Assembly: GCF_900116255.1 (NCBI RefSeq)
Contig: NZ_FPAI01000009.1
Location: 44,051 to 108,050 of the forward strand
DNA from: Halolactibacillus miurensis
GTDB taxonomy: Bacteria > Bacillota > Bacilli > Bacillales > Amphibacillaceae
Direction of reading: 5' to 3'
DNA: 64,000 nucleotides
Made by a program: the position numbers and the translations under genes. Shown here piece after piece: positions 15,374 through 24,967 of this stretch. Each line of letters opens with the position of its first letter. Within the stretch, counting starts at the first letter, position 1. The notes below the pieces were generated by a model. That model had not been told where the DNA came from, did not search any database, and worked only from the letters and a program-made list of their open reading frames with translations.

Positions 15374-16240
15374 TTAGGCTTTGTTGTAGAGTAAGTAAAG
15401 CGCTTGTGTGCCTAAGTCCTCGAGTCCTTCATCCGCTAATTGTTGATACATCGATAAGGCAAGACTCAAACCAGGTGCATGAAGCCCCATCTCGTCGGCT
15501 GCGTTCTTTGCGATGGTCATGTCTTTAATAAAATGTTTAATATAAAAACCAGGGGCGGTATCTTGTTTAATCATTCTAGGCGCAAGGTTATCAAGTGACC
15601 AGCTGCCAGCGGCCCCTTGTGAGATGCTGTCTAATACACGGGTAGGGTCGAGTCCTGCCTTTTTAGCGTAAAGCATCGCTTCTGTTACCCCAATCATATT
15701 TGATGCGATCGTGATTTGGTTACACATTTTTGTATGTTGACCGGCCCCACTTGGTCCTTGTAGGATAATGTTTTTACCGAGCAGTTCAAGAAGTGGCTTG
15801 GCACGAGTAAAGGCCGTTTCTTCGCCGCCGACCATAATTGTTAGAGCTTTGTTTTTAGCGCCAACATCACCACCCGATACAGGGGCATCAAGTGATTGCA
15901 ACCCATGCTTATGAGCAGCTTGTTCAATTTTTTTACTCAAGGCTGGCTTTGATGTTGTAAAGTCAATCAGGAGACTGCCTTTTTTCGCATGTTCAATAAT
16001 ACCATCTACACCGAAATATATTGCTTCAACGTCTGATGGATAACCGACCATTGTCATTACGCAGTCACTCACGGCACTCACAGATTTGACATCGTCATGC
16101 CAATGCGCCCCTCGCTCGATCAAATCAATTGCTTTACTTTTCGTGCGATTATAAATATGTACCTCATAGCCTGCCTCAATTAAATGATCAGCCATACTTT
16201 TTCCCATCACACCGGTACCGATAAATCCGATTGTTTTCAT
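15374..16240 (-). CDS. NAD(P)-dependent 2-hydroxyacid/3-hydroxyisobutyrate dehydrogenase family (YkwC-like)
   Basis: A 288-residue beta-hydroxyacid dehydrogenase. It has the N-terminal Rossmann motif GFIGTGVMGKSMADHL, the substrate-binding DAPVSGGDVGAKN, and the catalytic lysine helix GAGQHTKMCNQI. The length equals B. subtilis YkwC as recalled. The exact substrate (tartronate semialdehyde, 3-hydroxyisobutyrate or similar) is not determined by these motifs. Single gene, divergent from the ElaA-like pair. Confidence 0.9.
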   Translation of the reverse strand: MKTIGFIGTGVMGKSMADHLIEAGYEVHIYNRTKSKAIDLIERGAHWHDDVKSVSAVSDCVMTMVGYPSDVEAIYFGVDGIIEHAKKGSLLIDFTTSKPALSKKIEQAAHKHGLQSLDAPVSGGDVGAKNKALTIMVGGEETAFTRAKPLLELLGKNIILQGPSGAGQHTKMCNQITIASNMIGVTEAMLYAKKAGLDPTRVLDSISQGAAGSWSLDNLAPRMIKQDTAPGFYIKHFIKDMTIAKNAADEMGLHAPGLSLALSMYQQLADEGLEDLGTQALYLLYNKA

Positions 16241-16330
16241 GACTACCCCTCCAATAAAAGTTTTGTTATGATTATTCTAGCTGAAAAGAAAGAAAAATGC
16301 GATAAATGAGAATTTTAGGGGGGGTTTTTG

Positions 16331-16795
16331 GTGAGTTGGCACGTGAAAACATTTCAAGACCTATCACCACATAAGTGGTACGAGATTGCTAAGCTACGTT
16401 CTGATGTCTTTATTGTGGAACAAACGAGTGCGTATCATGAATTTGATGATTTAGATCAACAGAGTCTGCATCTCTATTATGAAGATGAAGGAAAAGTCGT
16501 GAGCTACTGTCGCATCATCCCAGAAGGGTATGTCTATAGTGAGGCGACCATTAGTCGCGTCATTGTAAAGAAGAGTCATCGCAAAACAGGCTTAGGTAAA
16601 CAGCTGCTTAAGCGAGCGGTTGAGGTCGCTTCGGAGGCTGATACAAAATCAATCCAAATTCAGGCTGAACAATATTTAACCGAATTTTATCAGGGTTTTG
16701 GTTTTGAGGTTATATCAGAACCTTATTTGGATTGCGATATTTACCATGTTGATATGATCAGGAGGAGAAAAGATGTTTCAAGTCAAACAATTTGA
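16331..16795 (+). CDS. ElaA-like GNAT acetyltransferase, copy 1
   Basis: The 154-residue product begins with SWHVKTFQDLSPHKWYEIAKLR and has the family block LRSDVFIVEQ, then SYCRIIP and a canonical acetyl-CoA loop (HRKTGLGKQLL). A GTG start at 16331 has a G-rich ribosome site. The stop overlaps the next gene by 23 bases. The two adjacent genes encode clearly related proteins, evidence of tandem duplication. Substrate unknown. Confidence 0.86.
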   Translation: MSWHVKTFQDLSPHKWYEIAKLRSDVFIVEQTSAYHEFDDLDQQSLHLYYEDEGKVVSYCRIIPEGYVYSEATISRVIVKKSHRKTGLGKQLLKRAVEVASEADTKSIQIQAEQYLTEFYQGFGFEVISEPYLDCDIYHVDMIRRRKDVSSQTI

Positions 16796-17228
16796 TGACT
16801 TAACGACTGATACACTGTATCAATTATTAAAACTAAGAGTCGACGTTTTTGTCGTCGAACAAAATTGTCCTTATCCAGAAGTAGACGGTATCGATCAAGA
16901 TTGTCTGCATCTCTTCACTGAAGAAGAAGGGGTGATCACGAGCTATTGTCGGCTTATTCCACCCGGTGTGATGTATCATGAACCGTCGATTGGTCGGATA
17001 TTAGTCCATCCAGACTATCGTAAGAAAGTGTTAGGACGACAGCTTGTCAGTGAAGCGATCAGAGTGATAAAAGATGAATTTAACCCGAGCGATATAAAGA
17101 TTCATGCGCAAGTGTATTTATATGATTTTTATTCCTCTTTTGGATTCGAACCTGTGAGTGAAGAATATTTAGAAGACGGGATTTTACATGTGGATATGAT
17201 ATTATCAAATCGAGATAGTAAGAGATAA
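16773..17228 (+). CDS. ElaA-like GNAT acetyltransferase, copy 2
   Basis: A 151-residue paralogue of the preceding gene, sharing LRVDVFVVEQ, SYCRLIPPG and the C-terminal FYSSFGFEPVSEEYLEDGILHVDMI. The acetyl-CoA loop reads YRKKVLGRQLV: the first glycine of the R-x-x-G-x-G/A motif is replaced by valine, so cofactor binding may be altered. ATG behind AGGAGGAG, starting within the upstream gene, which implies translational coupling. Confidence 0.86.
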   Translation: MFQVKQFDDLTTDTLYQLLKLRVDVFVVEQNCPYPEVDGIDQDCLHLFTEEEGVITSYCRLIPPGVMYHEPSIGRILVHPDYRKKVLGRQLVSEAIRVIKDEFNPSDIKIHAQVYLYDFYSSFGFEPVSEEYLEDGILHVDMILSNRDSKR

Positions 17229-17253
17229 GAAAAAGTGTAAGATAGATAAAGAA

Positions 17254-17284
17254 AAGAGCCGCGCCCATTGGGCGTGGCTCTTCT
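17254..17284 (+). terminator. Terminator of the ElaA-like pair
   Basis: Stem AAGAGCC-G-CGCCC with TTGGGCG-T-GGCTCTT, then TCT. A further short hairpin (ACAAGTG / CACTTGT, 17358-17376) nearer htrA may serve that gene. Confidence 0.7.
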
Positions 17285-17385
17285 AGTAGATTGACACATA
17301 AGGGTTGAGTTTCACGTTAAAGATAAGGGAGAGTGCCAACCTATTTATATATATGAAACAAGTGAAAATCACTTGTCAATTTGAC

Positions 17386-18684
17386 TTACTCACCTTGTAA
17401 AGTAATATCAATGGTTGACTGAGTCCCATCACGGTAGAATGTGACAGTAATGGTGTCACCGATATTTGTCTCTTGATAGAGGTATTGACGTAAATCCATC
17501 ATATTTGTGATCGCTGTACCATCAATATCAGTAATCACATCATATGTTTCAAGTCCAGCTTCTGCGGCTGATGAATTTGGATGAACTTCGGCAATCACAA
17601 TACCACTTGTCACTTCATTCGGATCAAGATTTAATGTGCGTGTCACGTGCTCTGTTGGTACAGTTGAGAAGTCTACTGCACTGATACCGATAAAGGGACG
17701 GTTCACTTCCCCTTCGGTTTCAAGTTGTTCAATGATGGGTTGAGCTTCATCAATCGGAATCGCAAAGCCAATCCCTTCGACAGATTCTAAAGCAATTTTC
17801 ATCGAATTAATTCCAATGACTTCTCCTTGACTATTGATTAAAGCTCCACCACTGTTACCAGGGTTAATGGCGGCATCTGTTTGTAAAACATCCACAGTCC
17901 AATCAGCTTGACCATCTTGGTTACTATCGACGGTAAGCGAACGATTGACCCCGCTAATAATGCCTTTAGTAACAGTGCCGGCAAATTCCTCTCCGAGAGG
18001 ATTACCAATCGCAATCGCAGTTTCACCCACAACTAAATCTTCAGATGAACCGAACGTGGCGACCGTTGACACGTGCGCTTTATCAATGGAAAGAACGGCT
18101 AAATCCGTTAACTCGTCAGATCCGTGTAACTGCGCTTCTACACGTTCGCCATCAGCTAAAATAACTTCAATACTGTTGGCGCCATCAATCACATGGTGAT
18201 TCGTTACGATAAAAGCTCGCTCATCTTCAATTTTATAGACAACCCCTGAACCAGAACCAGCATCACTTGATTCTGACCACAAACTTTGATCTTGGATATT
18301 GGCAACGCCGACAACAGCTTCGCCGACATTGGATAACATGTCAGTTGAAACGTCATCTTCTGATGTACCTGTTTGAATCAGTGATGACGTTGGTTCTGAT
18401 GTGTCATTATTTGATATGGCTTCGTTTTGAAATGGAATGACCCCATTAAATAGTAATAAAAAACCAATCACTGCGACAGTCAAACCACCAACAAGACCAC
18501 TGAGCCAAAGACTGAGGACACTCTGTTTTTTAACTATAGTCTTTTCTGGTTTTTCTTTTTCGACAAACGGTACGGGTTCATCCGTAATTGATGCTTCCGT
18601 ATAACCTTGATTAACCTCGTTCATTTTCTCTTCGTTTGTTTCTTTTTCTTTACTCGCGTTGTTTATATTGTTGAATTCATCCAT
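17386..18684 (-). CDS. htrB: Membrane-anchored serine protease HtrA/HtrB (Do-like)
   Basis: Quality-control protease/chaperone at the outer face of the membrane. A cytoplasmic acidic N-terminus (1-60) leads to one membrane helix (VLSLWLSGLVGGLTVAVIGF onward) and then a trypsin-like domain with His (TNHHVIDG), Asp (DLAVLSI) and Ser (NPGNSGGAL), and a C-terminal PDZ domain (about 335-430). The ATG at 18684 has AAAGGAG at 7-8 bases. Divergent from cssRS exactly as yvtA (htrB) is in B. subtilis, so CssR probably induces it under secretion or heat stress. Confidence 0.93.
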   Translation of the reverse strand: MDEFNNINNASKEKETNEEKMNEVNQGYTEASITDEPVPFVEKEKPEKTIVKKQSVLSLWLSGLVGGLTVAVIGFLLLFNGVIPFQNEAISNNDTSEPTSSLIQTGTSEDDVSTDMLSNVGEAVVGVANIQDQSLWSESSDAGSGSGVVYKIEDERAFIVTNHHVIDGANSIEVILADGERVEAQLHGSDELTDLAVLSIDKAHVSTVATFGSSEDLVVGETAIAIGNPLGEEFAGTVTKGIISGVNRSLTVDSNQDGQADWTVDVLQTDAAINPGNSGGALINSQGEVIGINSMKIALESVEGIGFAIPIDEAQPIIEQLETEGEVNRPFIGISAVDFSTVPTEHVTRTLNLDPNEVTSGIVIAEVHPNSSAAEAGLETYDVITDIDGTAITNMMDLRQYLYQETNIGDTITVTFYRDGTQSTIDITLQGE

Positions 18685-18954
18685 TCGGAAGACTCCTTTC
18701 ATAATGTAAAAGTGAATAATGACTTGATACTTATTAGTATAGGTTAGAGTTTAGGCATGAATACGGTAAAGTTATGAAAAAAGTATGGAAAGACACATCG
18801 GTTAAAATATGAGAAAATATAAAAGGACGTCTATTTATATGCGGGGTAAAAAGGGAAAAGAATGATTATTGAAGCATGTTATAATAAGAACGATAGCTAT
18901 AAACATTGAACGACTTATGAATGAGAACGAAGATAGATAAAAGGAGGAAGCACG

Positions 18955-19641
18955 ATGCATGAACATGTGTTTATCGTTGAAGACGATCCTAATATTAGAG
19001 ATATTGTGAAAGCCTATTTAGTGAAAGAAGGGTATGAGGTGTCTGTTGTTGGTGATGCTGAAAGTGCTTGGAGCTACGCTTTGAACCAACAACCGGATAT
19101 GTGGATATTAGATATTATGTTGCCAGGTATGGATGGCTATGAATTATGTAAGCGAATCAGACAAATAAGTGAGGTGCCGATTATTATTATTTCGGCAAAA
19201 GATGAAGAAGTCGATAAGATTCTTGGTCTAGAACTTGGTAGTGATGACTATTTAACGAAGCCTTTTAGTCCAAGAGAGTTGGTCGCCAGAGTCAAGCGTT
19301 TATTTAAACGAACGCAGCCGAAAGAAATCGTGACGTTAACAAGTGAGACGTTAGCAGTTGGTGACTTGTCAATCAACCATAATGAACGCCGGGTGTTTTG
19401 GCATGATGAAGAGGTTGACGTCACCTCAAAGGAATATGATTTACTTTACCATCTTGTGAAAAATCAAAACCGTGCCTTTTCCCGAGAAGAGTTGCTTACC
19501 CTTGTGTGGGGGGATGATTATTTCGGGAGTGACCGTGCGGTCGATGATTTAGTGAAACGGTTAAGAAAAAAGATGGACGGTGTCCCACTTGAAACGGTCT
19601 GGGGTTATGGTTATCGTCTTCGCCAGGATGAAGCCGAATGA
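18955..19641 (+). CDS. cssR: Secretion-stress response regulator CssR
   Basis: An OmpR-type regulator of 228 residues. The receiver has acidic residues in VEDDPN, phospho-acceptor Asp in WILDIMLPG and Lys in LTKPFSP; a winged-helix output domain (about 125-225) follows, with VWGDDYFGSDRAVDDLVKRL, closely like B. subtilis CssR from memory. Its place opposite an htrA gene confirms the assignment. It overlaps cssS by 4 bases (ATGA). Targets are likely the adjacent htr gene and cssRS itself. Confidence 0.92.
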   Translation: MHEHVFIVEDDPNIRDIVKAYLVKEGYEVSVVGDAESAWSYALNQQPDMWILDIMLPGMDGYELCKRIRQISEVPIIIISAKDEEVDKILGLELGSDDYLTKPFSPRELVARVKRLFKRTQPKEIVTLTSETLAVGDLSINHNERRVFWHDEEVDVTSKEYDLLYHLVKNQNRAFSREELLTLVWGDDYFGSDRAVDDLVKRLRKKMDGVPLETVWGYGYRLRQDEAE

Positions 19642-20957
19642 AACTTCAAACACAACTGACCGTTGCCTTTACAACGTTACTCGTTGTAACGATGTTATTT
19701 GTCACGATTGCGATTCATTCCTTGTTGCTCGATGTATTAATTCAAAATGAAAAAGATCAACTGGCAGAAAAAGGGGAACTATTGGCGCAGTTTTTATACA
19801 GTGAGGTAGCGCCAAGAAACTTTTCTGATTGGCTAAATGATGAAGAAGTCTATTTGTTTATATATAACCGGGCCAATGAACAAGTGATGCTATACTCTTC
19901 TTCGCTGGAAGTATCGACGATTGAAACGTGGGTGAATCGTTATGACTTAACGAACAATAATCAACCGCTTTGGAGTGATGGTGAGACCGAGTATGTCGTC
20001 TCAATCTTACCGATTTATCCAGAGTTACTCAATCAAGAGCTCGTCCTTATTACACCACTGGGAGACTTACAAGCCGTCCAAAGTGTATTTTTTAACCGGC
20101 TCGTGATTGTGTTTATGTTTGGCGTTATTGTCATTGCTATTCTGTCGCATTATTTAACGATGCGTTTAGTCACACCACTCACACAGTTAAAGCATCAATT
20201 AAAGAAAGTAGAAAAACGCCAATTCGATGCATTAGAAAGAATCAAAGCGACCGGTGAAATCAAGGAAGTAGAAGAAAGTATGGTCGATATGGCGAGGGCA
20301 CTGGAACGCTATATGAAGTCCCAGCAACAATTTTTCCAAAATGCGAGTCATGAGTTAAAAACACCTCTCATGACGATTCAAGGCTATGCCGAAGGAATCA
20401 AAGACGGTGTATTTACTGGTGAGGAAGAGGCCCGTGGTCTAGAAGTCATGACACAAGAAATTGGTCGTTTGAAAAAGATTATTAATGAAATGATTCTTCT
20501 CGCTAAGTTAGATAGTGATGAAACAATCTATCATGATGAAACTATCTACATTTCACATCTGATTCAACAAGCCATTGACCGAGCGATTCCACTTGCCACT
20601 GATCAACAAATTGCGTTAAATCACAAGGTCATTGATGATTTAACCGTCGTCGTTGATGAAGAGAAGGTGTTGCGCGCCTTAATGAATGTGATGACGAATG
20701 CCATTCGCCATGCGAAAACGCAGGTGTTAGTGGAAGCCCGTCACGAACAAGGACGGCTCTATATCACTGTAGATGATGACGGTGACGGCATTGATGAAGC
20801 GCTGATGCCACAATTATTTGACCGGTTTATTAAAGGCAAAGGTGGCGAGACAGGACTTGGTTTGGCTATTTCTCGGGCGATCATTGAACGTTCTAATGGC
20901 ACAATCGAAGTAGCTCATTCACCATCAGGTGGTGCCAGGTTCACCATCATTTTATAA
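19638..20957 (+). CDS. cssS: Secretion-stress sensor histidine kinase CssS
   Basis: A 439-residue membrane kinase. Two membrane helices (about 8-30 and 153-175) bracket an extracytoplasmic sensing domain rich in acidic and aromatic residues; HAMP follows, then the H box NASHELKTPLMTIQGYAEG, N box NVMTNAIRHA, and G boxes DDDGDGID and GGETGLGLAIS. It should sense misfolded exported proteins at the membrane-wall interface and phosphorylate CssR. Confidence 0.92.
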   Translation: MKLQTQLTVAFTTLLVVTMLFVTIAIHSLLLDVLIQNEKDQLAEKGELLAQFLYSEVAPRNFSDWLNDEEVYLFIYNRANEQVMLYSSSLEVSTIETWVNRYDLTNNNQPLWSDGETEYVVSILPIYPELLNQELVLITPLGDLQAVQSVFFNRLVIVFMFGVIVIAILSHYLTMRLVTPLTQLKHQLKKVEKRQFDALERIKATGEIKEVEESMVDMARALERYMKSQQQFFQNASHELKTPLMTIQGYAEGIKDGVFTGEEEARGLEVMTQEIGRLKKIINEMILLAKLDSDETIYHDETIYISHLIQQAIDRAIPLATDQQIALNHKVIDDLTVVVDEEKVLRALMNVMTNAIRHAKTQVLVEARHEQGRLYITVDDDGDGIDEALMPQLFDRFIKGKGGETGLGLAISRAIIERSNGTIEVAHSPSGGARFTIIL

Positions 20958-21137
20958 GAAAGAAATATCTATCTTAGTTGGAAAAAACAATGTGAAAAAC
21001 CGCGAAATAGTTGAAAGATCAGCGATTTTTTTCATTTTTTTGGCGAAAAGGCTGTACGATAAGGTTTCTTTTATGCTATACTTACTCAGTTAAACTGTCA
21101 GTCGAGGTTTTTTTACACAAAGAGGAGATGTTTAGGG

Positions 21138-22958
21138 ATGCAATTAAGAGAAGATATTCGTAACATAGCAATTATTGCCCACGTTGACCACGGAAAAACA
21201 ACGTTAGTCGATCAATTGTTGCGTTATTCAGGCACGTTTCGCGAGAATGAACAAACCGATGATCGGATGATGGATTCAAACGATATCGAACGTGAACGTG
21301 GCATTACCATTTTAGCGAAAAATACCGCGATCAATTACAATGATACGCGTATTAATATTTTAGATACACCTGGTCACGCCGACTTTGGTGGTGAAGTAGA
21401 ACGGATTTTACGTATGGTTGACGGCGTTTTACTTGTCGTTGATGCTTATGAAGGCTGTATGCCACAAACACGTTTCGTGTTGAAAAAGGCATTGGAACAA
21501 AAACTTAGACCGGTTGTCGTATTAAATAAAATTGACCGTCCGAACGCACGTCCAGAGCACGTCGTTGATGAGGTGTTGGATCTCTTTATCGAACTAGGTG
21601 CAGATGATGAGCAGTTAGAATTCCCTGTTGTTTACGCATCAGCCTTAAACGGTACATCAGGTGAAGAACCTGAAGCTCAAGAGGAATCAATGGAAGCGGT
21701 CTTTAAGACGATTATGACAAATATCCCAGCGCCAATCGATAATTCAAGTGACCCACTTCAATTCCAAGTAACCTTACTTGATTACAATGACTATTTAGGT
21801 CGTATTGGTATTGGTCGTGTTGTGCGTGGATCGCTTAAAGTTGGCGAGCAAGTGACGTTAATCAAAAAAGACGGTTCAACGAAAAGCTTCCGTGTCTCTA
21901 AAATCTTCGGCTTCTTAGGACTGAAACGGATTGAAATTAATGAAGCACGTAGTGGTGACATTATTGCCTTAGCTGGTCTGGAAGATATTAACGTAGGTGA
22001 GACAGTTTGTCCGAGTAATCACTTAGACGCCCTACCAATCTTACACATTGATGAACCAACGCTACAAATGACCTTTGTGACGAACAATAGTCCATTTGCG
22101 GGTCGTGAAGGGAAATATATTACCTCACGTAAAATTGAAGAACGTTTGATGCTTCAATTAGAAACAGATGTAAGTTTACGTGTCGATCCAACTGATTCAC
22201 CAGATGCATGGATTGTGTCGGGTCGTGGGGAATTACACTTATCGATTCTTGTTGAAAACATGCGTCGTGAAGGTTTTGAGATACAGCTATCAAAGCCACA
22301 GGTTATCATTAAAGACGTTGACGGTGTGAAATGTGAGCCAGTTGAACACGTTCAAGTTGATGTGCCAGAAGAACATACGGGAGCTGTCATGGAATCACTC
22401 GGTTCACGTAAAGGTGAAATGGTTGATATGGTTAACCAAGGAAATGGTCAAGTAAGACTTGAATTTAAGATACCTTCACGTGGTCTCATCGGATATTCTA
22501 CTGAATTCTTAACTCAAACACGTGGTTACGGTATTATCAATCATACGTTTGATAGCTACCAGCCGGTTGTTAAAGGTAAAGTCGGAGGACGTCGTCAAGG
22601 TGTGCTTGTGGCTTTAGAAAATGGTAAAGCATCGACTTATGGTATCATGAACTTAGAAGACCGTGGGATTATCTTCGTTGAACCTGGTACAGAAGTGTAT
22701 GCAGGAATGATTGTTGGTGAACATAACCGTGATAATGATTTAACCGTTAATATCACGAAAGAGAAACACTTAACTAACGTGCGTTCAGCAAATAAAGATC
22801 AAACCTCAACCATTCGAAAAACGCGTCAGTTAAGCTTAGAAGAAGCAATTGAATATTTAGATGATGATGAGTATTGTGAAGTTACTCCAGAATCGATTCG
22901 TTTACGTAAAAAGATTTTAAATAAAAACGAACGTGAAAAAGCAACGAAAAAGAAATAA
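21138..22958 (+). CDS. typA: Translational GTPase TypA/BipA
   Basis: Ribosome-associated GTPase that assists ribosome assembly and stress adaptation. G motifs are AHVDHGKTTL (with the translation-factor histidine), DTPGHADFGGEV and NKIDRPNARP; EF-G-like domains III and V and a lysine-rich C-terminal end (ATKKK) follow. The length of 606 is typical. An AGAGGAGATG ribosome site precedes it, with a TATACT -10 about 60 bases upstream. Single gene. Confidence 0.96.
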   Translation: MQLREDIRNIAIIAHVDHGKTTLVDQLLRYSGTFRENEQTDDRMMDSNDIERERGITILAKNTAINYNDTRINILDTPGHADFGGEVERILRMVDGVLLVVDAYEGCMPQTRFVLKKALEQKLRPVVVLNKIDRPNARPEHVVDEVLDLFIELGADDEQLEFPVVYASALNGTSGEEPEAQEESMEAVFKTIMTNIPAPIDNSSDPLQFQVTLLDYNDYLGRIGIGRVVRGSLKVGEQVTLIKKDGSTKSFRVSKIFGFLGLKRIEINEARSGDIIALAGLEDINVGETVCPSNHLDALPILHIDEPTLQMTFVTNNSPFAGREGKYITSRKIEERLMLQLETDVSLRVDPTDSPDAWIVSGRGELHLSILVENMRREGFEIQLSKPQVIIKDVDGVKCEPVEHVQVDVPEEHTGAVMESLGSRKGEMVDMVNQGNGQVRLEFKIPSRGLIGYSTEFLTQTRGYGIINHTFDSYQPVVKGKVGGRRQGVLVALENGKASTYGIMNLEDRGIIFVEPGTEVYAGMIVGEHNRDNDLTVNITKEKHLTNVRSANKDQTSTIRKTRQLSLEEAIEYLDDDEYCEVTPESIRLRKKILNKNEREKATKKK

Positions 22959-22966
22959 GTGAACAC

Positions 22967-22996
22967 AAACAGGGCAGCGATGTCCTGTTTTTTGTT
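22967..22996 (+). terminator. Terminator of typA
   Basis: A 10-bp stem with one G-T pair (AAACAGGGCA / TGTCCTGTTT) around a GCGA loop, followed by TTTTG. Confidence 0.85.
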
Positions 22997-23019
22997 TTGT
23001 GCTAATTTTTTCAGGGTAT
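22994..23019 (+). promoter_or_regulatory. Candidate SigB promoter upstream of the phosphorylase gene
   Basis: GTTTTG, 14 bases, then a perfect GGGTAT. The -35 is imperfect and it lies about 210 bases before the gene, partly over the typA terminator. Confidence 0.35.
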
Positions 23020-23165
23020 AAAGAGTAAAGTAATAAGAAGAAGGGGGTTTAAAAGAAACCGCATGGATTGGCTGTTTAATTATAAGACAATTTAAAATAA
23101 TGCAACCGATTTCTCAAAAGCACTAGGCAAAAGTAAAAAATTAGTGTAGGATAGAACATGTAGAG

Positions 23166-23179
23166 TGATTGCGCTTTCA
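23166..23179 (+). promoter_or_regulatory. Candidate CcpA (cre) site before the phosphorylase gene
   Basis: TGATTGCGCTTTCA matches the consensus TGWNANCGNTNWCA with one mismatch and lies 53 bases upstream of the start, consistent with carbon catabolite control of a glycan-degrading enzyme. Confidence 0.45.
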
Positions 23180-23231
23180 AAACGCAAACTTAAGCATCAT
23201 ATCAAGCTAATCATACGAAGGAGGAATTGTA

Positions 23232-24845
23232 ATGACAAATAAAGATTCACGTGTAGCATACTTCTGTATGGAGTATGGATTGGACACAAGTATGAAAACG
23301 TATGCAGGTGGTTTAGGTATTCTCGCAGGGGATTACTTAAAAGGTGCCAAAGATCATGATTACCCAATGGTAGGAATCGGTATTAAGTGGAAACAAGGTT
23401 ATACAGATCAACGCATTGATGAACATGGTAAGCCATATGATAGTTATCACAATTATGAGTATGATTTCTTAGAAGATACAGGTGTGACCGTTGATGTGAC
23501 GATTAGAAAGCAAAACATTACGTGTAAAGTATGGAAAGTTGAACAATTCGGTAATGTCCCGTTATACTTATTAGATACAGATGTTCCAGGTAACCCAGAA
23601 GCCTGGATTACAGGACAACTATACGGTTGGTTCGGTGAAGAACGGATTGCCCAAGAGATGGTGTTAGGGATTGCTGGGGTACGTGCCTTACGTAAACTCG
23701 GTCATGACATTGATGTCTATCACTTTAATGAAGGTCACGCATTATTTGCGGGCTTTGAATTAATGCGTGAAAAGATGGAAGAAGGCGCCGACTTTTATGA
23801 GGCGTGGAAACAAACACGTGATGAAACAGTCTTCACAACCCATACGCCAATTGTTGAGGGAAATGAATCACATCCAATTGAAAAATTATTATACATGGGC
23901 GCAGCTAATGGCTTAACCGTGGAACAACTCGTTGAAATCGGTGGCGCACCGTTCAACATGACAGTTGGGGCACTGAGACTGTCCCGTATGTCCAACGCTG
24001 TTGCCGAATTACACGGTGAGACGGCAAATAAAATGTGGGCACATGTGGATAATCGTTCAGAAATTATTCCAATTACGAACTGTATTCACCGTCCAACATG
24101 GGTCGATGAACAAATGTTAGACTTACAAGCAAATGGCGGGGACTTATGGTCACGTCACTTAGAAAATAAACGCGCGTTAATTGATTTTATTGAAGAACGT
24201 AACGGCGTTCGCCTTAAAGAAGATAAACTGATCATCGGTTTCTCTCGTCGGGCTGCACCTTATAAGCGCAGTGACTTTATCTTTACGGATGAAGCGATCA
24301 TCGGCCCATTACTTGAATCTGGTGATGTACAGATTGTCTTCTCAGGTAAAGCGCACCCACTCGATGATACTGGTAAAGGCATTGTGTCGTCACTTGTGAA
24401 GATGGCGAAGAAATACCCACATGCCGTTGTCTTCTTAGAAAACTATGATATGACCATTGGGGCAATGTTAACCCGCGGGTCTGATGTATGGCTTAATAAC
24501 CCACGTCGTCCGAAAGAAGCAAGTGGAACGTCAGGTATGAAAGCGGCGATGAACGGTGTCTTAAACTTAAGCACATTAGACGGCTGGTGGCCAGAAGCAT
24601 GTGAACATGGTGAAAACGGCTGGCAGTTTGGTGATGGCTTCGAATCTGATGACGTTCAGGCATTAGATAAGCATGATTTAGATGCGCTTTATCGTGTATT
24701 GCGTGAAGAAGTGTTACCAACCTTCTATCAAAACCACGATAAGTGGGTACAAATGATGGCACGTAGTATCGAATCCACACGCGATCGTTACGCGGTCAAG
24801 CGTATGCTTGAAGATTACTATGACAAGCTGTATGCGAAAAACTAA
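23232..24845 (+). CDS. glgP: Alpha-glucan (glycogen/maltodextrin) phosphorylase, short form
   Basis: GT35-family phosphorylase that releases glucose-1-phosphate from alpha-1,4-glucans with pyridoxal phosphate. The start (RVAYFCMEYGLDTSMKTYAGGLG) and the PLP-lysine block EASGTSGMKAAMNGVLNLS are clear. At 537 residues it is the short Thermotoga/archaeal-type form, not the 800-residue enzyme of glg operons, and no glgBCAD genes are near. AGGAGG ribosome site, own terminator. It may use stored or imported maltodextrins. Confidence 0.92.
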   Translation: MTNKDSRVAYFCMEYGLDTSMKTYAGGLGILAGDYLKGAKDHDYPMVGIGIKWKQGYTDQRIDEHGKPYDSYHNYEYDFLEDTGVTVDVTIRKQNITCKVWKVEQFGNVPLYLLDTDVPGNPEAWITGQLYGWFGEERIAQEMVLGIAGVRALRKLGHDIDVYHFNEGHALFAGFELMREKMEEGADFYEAWKQTRDETVFTTHTPIVEGNESHPIEKLLYMGAANGLTVEQLVEIGGAPFNMTVGALRLSRMSNAVAELHGETANKMWAHVDNRSEIIPITNCIHRPTWVDEQMLDLQANGGDLWSRHLENKRALIDFIEERNGVRLKEDKLIIGFSRRAAPYKRSDFIFTDEAIIGPLLESGDVQIVFSGKAHPLDDTGKGIVSSLVKMAKKYPHAVVFLENYDMTIGAMLTRGSDVWLNNPRRPKEASGTSGMKAAMNGVLNLSTLDGWWPEACEHGENGWQFGDGFESDDVQALDKHDLDALYRVLREEVLPTFYQNHDKWVQMMARSIESTRDRYAVKRMLEDYYDKLYAKN

Positions 24846-24864
24846 TAGAATATAAATAATAATT

Positions 24865-24894
24865 AAGCGTCTCCTTTAACGAGGAGGCGCTTTT
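24865..24894 (+). terminator. Terminator of the phosphorylase gene
   Basis: Stem AAGCGTCTCCT / AGGAGGCGCTT (one G-T pair) followed by TT. Confidence 0.75.
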
Positions 24895-24911
24895 CCATTT
24901 GGAAAAAACAG

Positions 24912-24950
24912 TAGACATATCTGTTCATTTTGTGTATAGTGTATATATAC
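24912..24950 (+). promoter_or_regulatory. Promoter and candidate operator of the GntR-ABC operon
   Basis: TAGACA (24912), 17 bases, TATAGT (24935-24940), directly followed by the palindrome GTATATATAC (24941-24950). YtrA-type repressors bind GT..TATAC-type dyads, so autoregulation at this spot is plausible. Confidence 0.55.
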
Positions 24951-24967
24951 AGAAAGTTGGTGAAACG

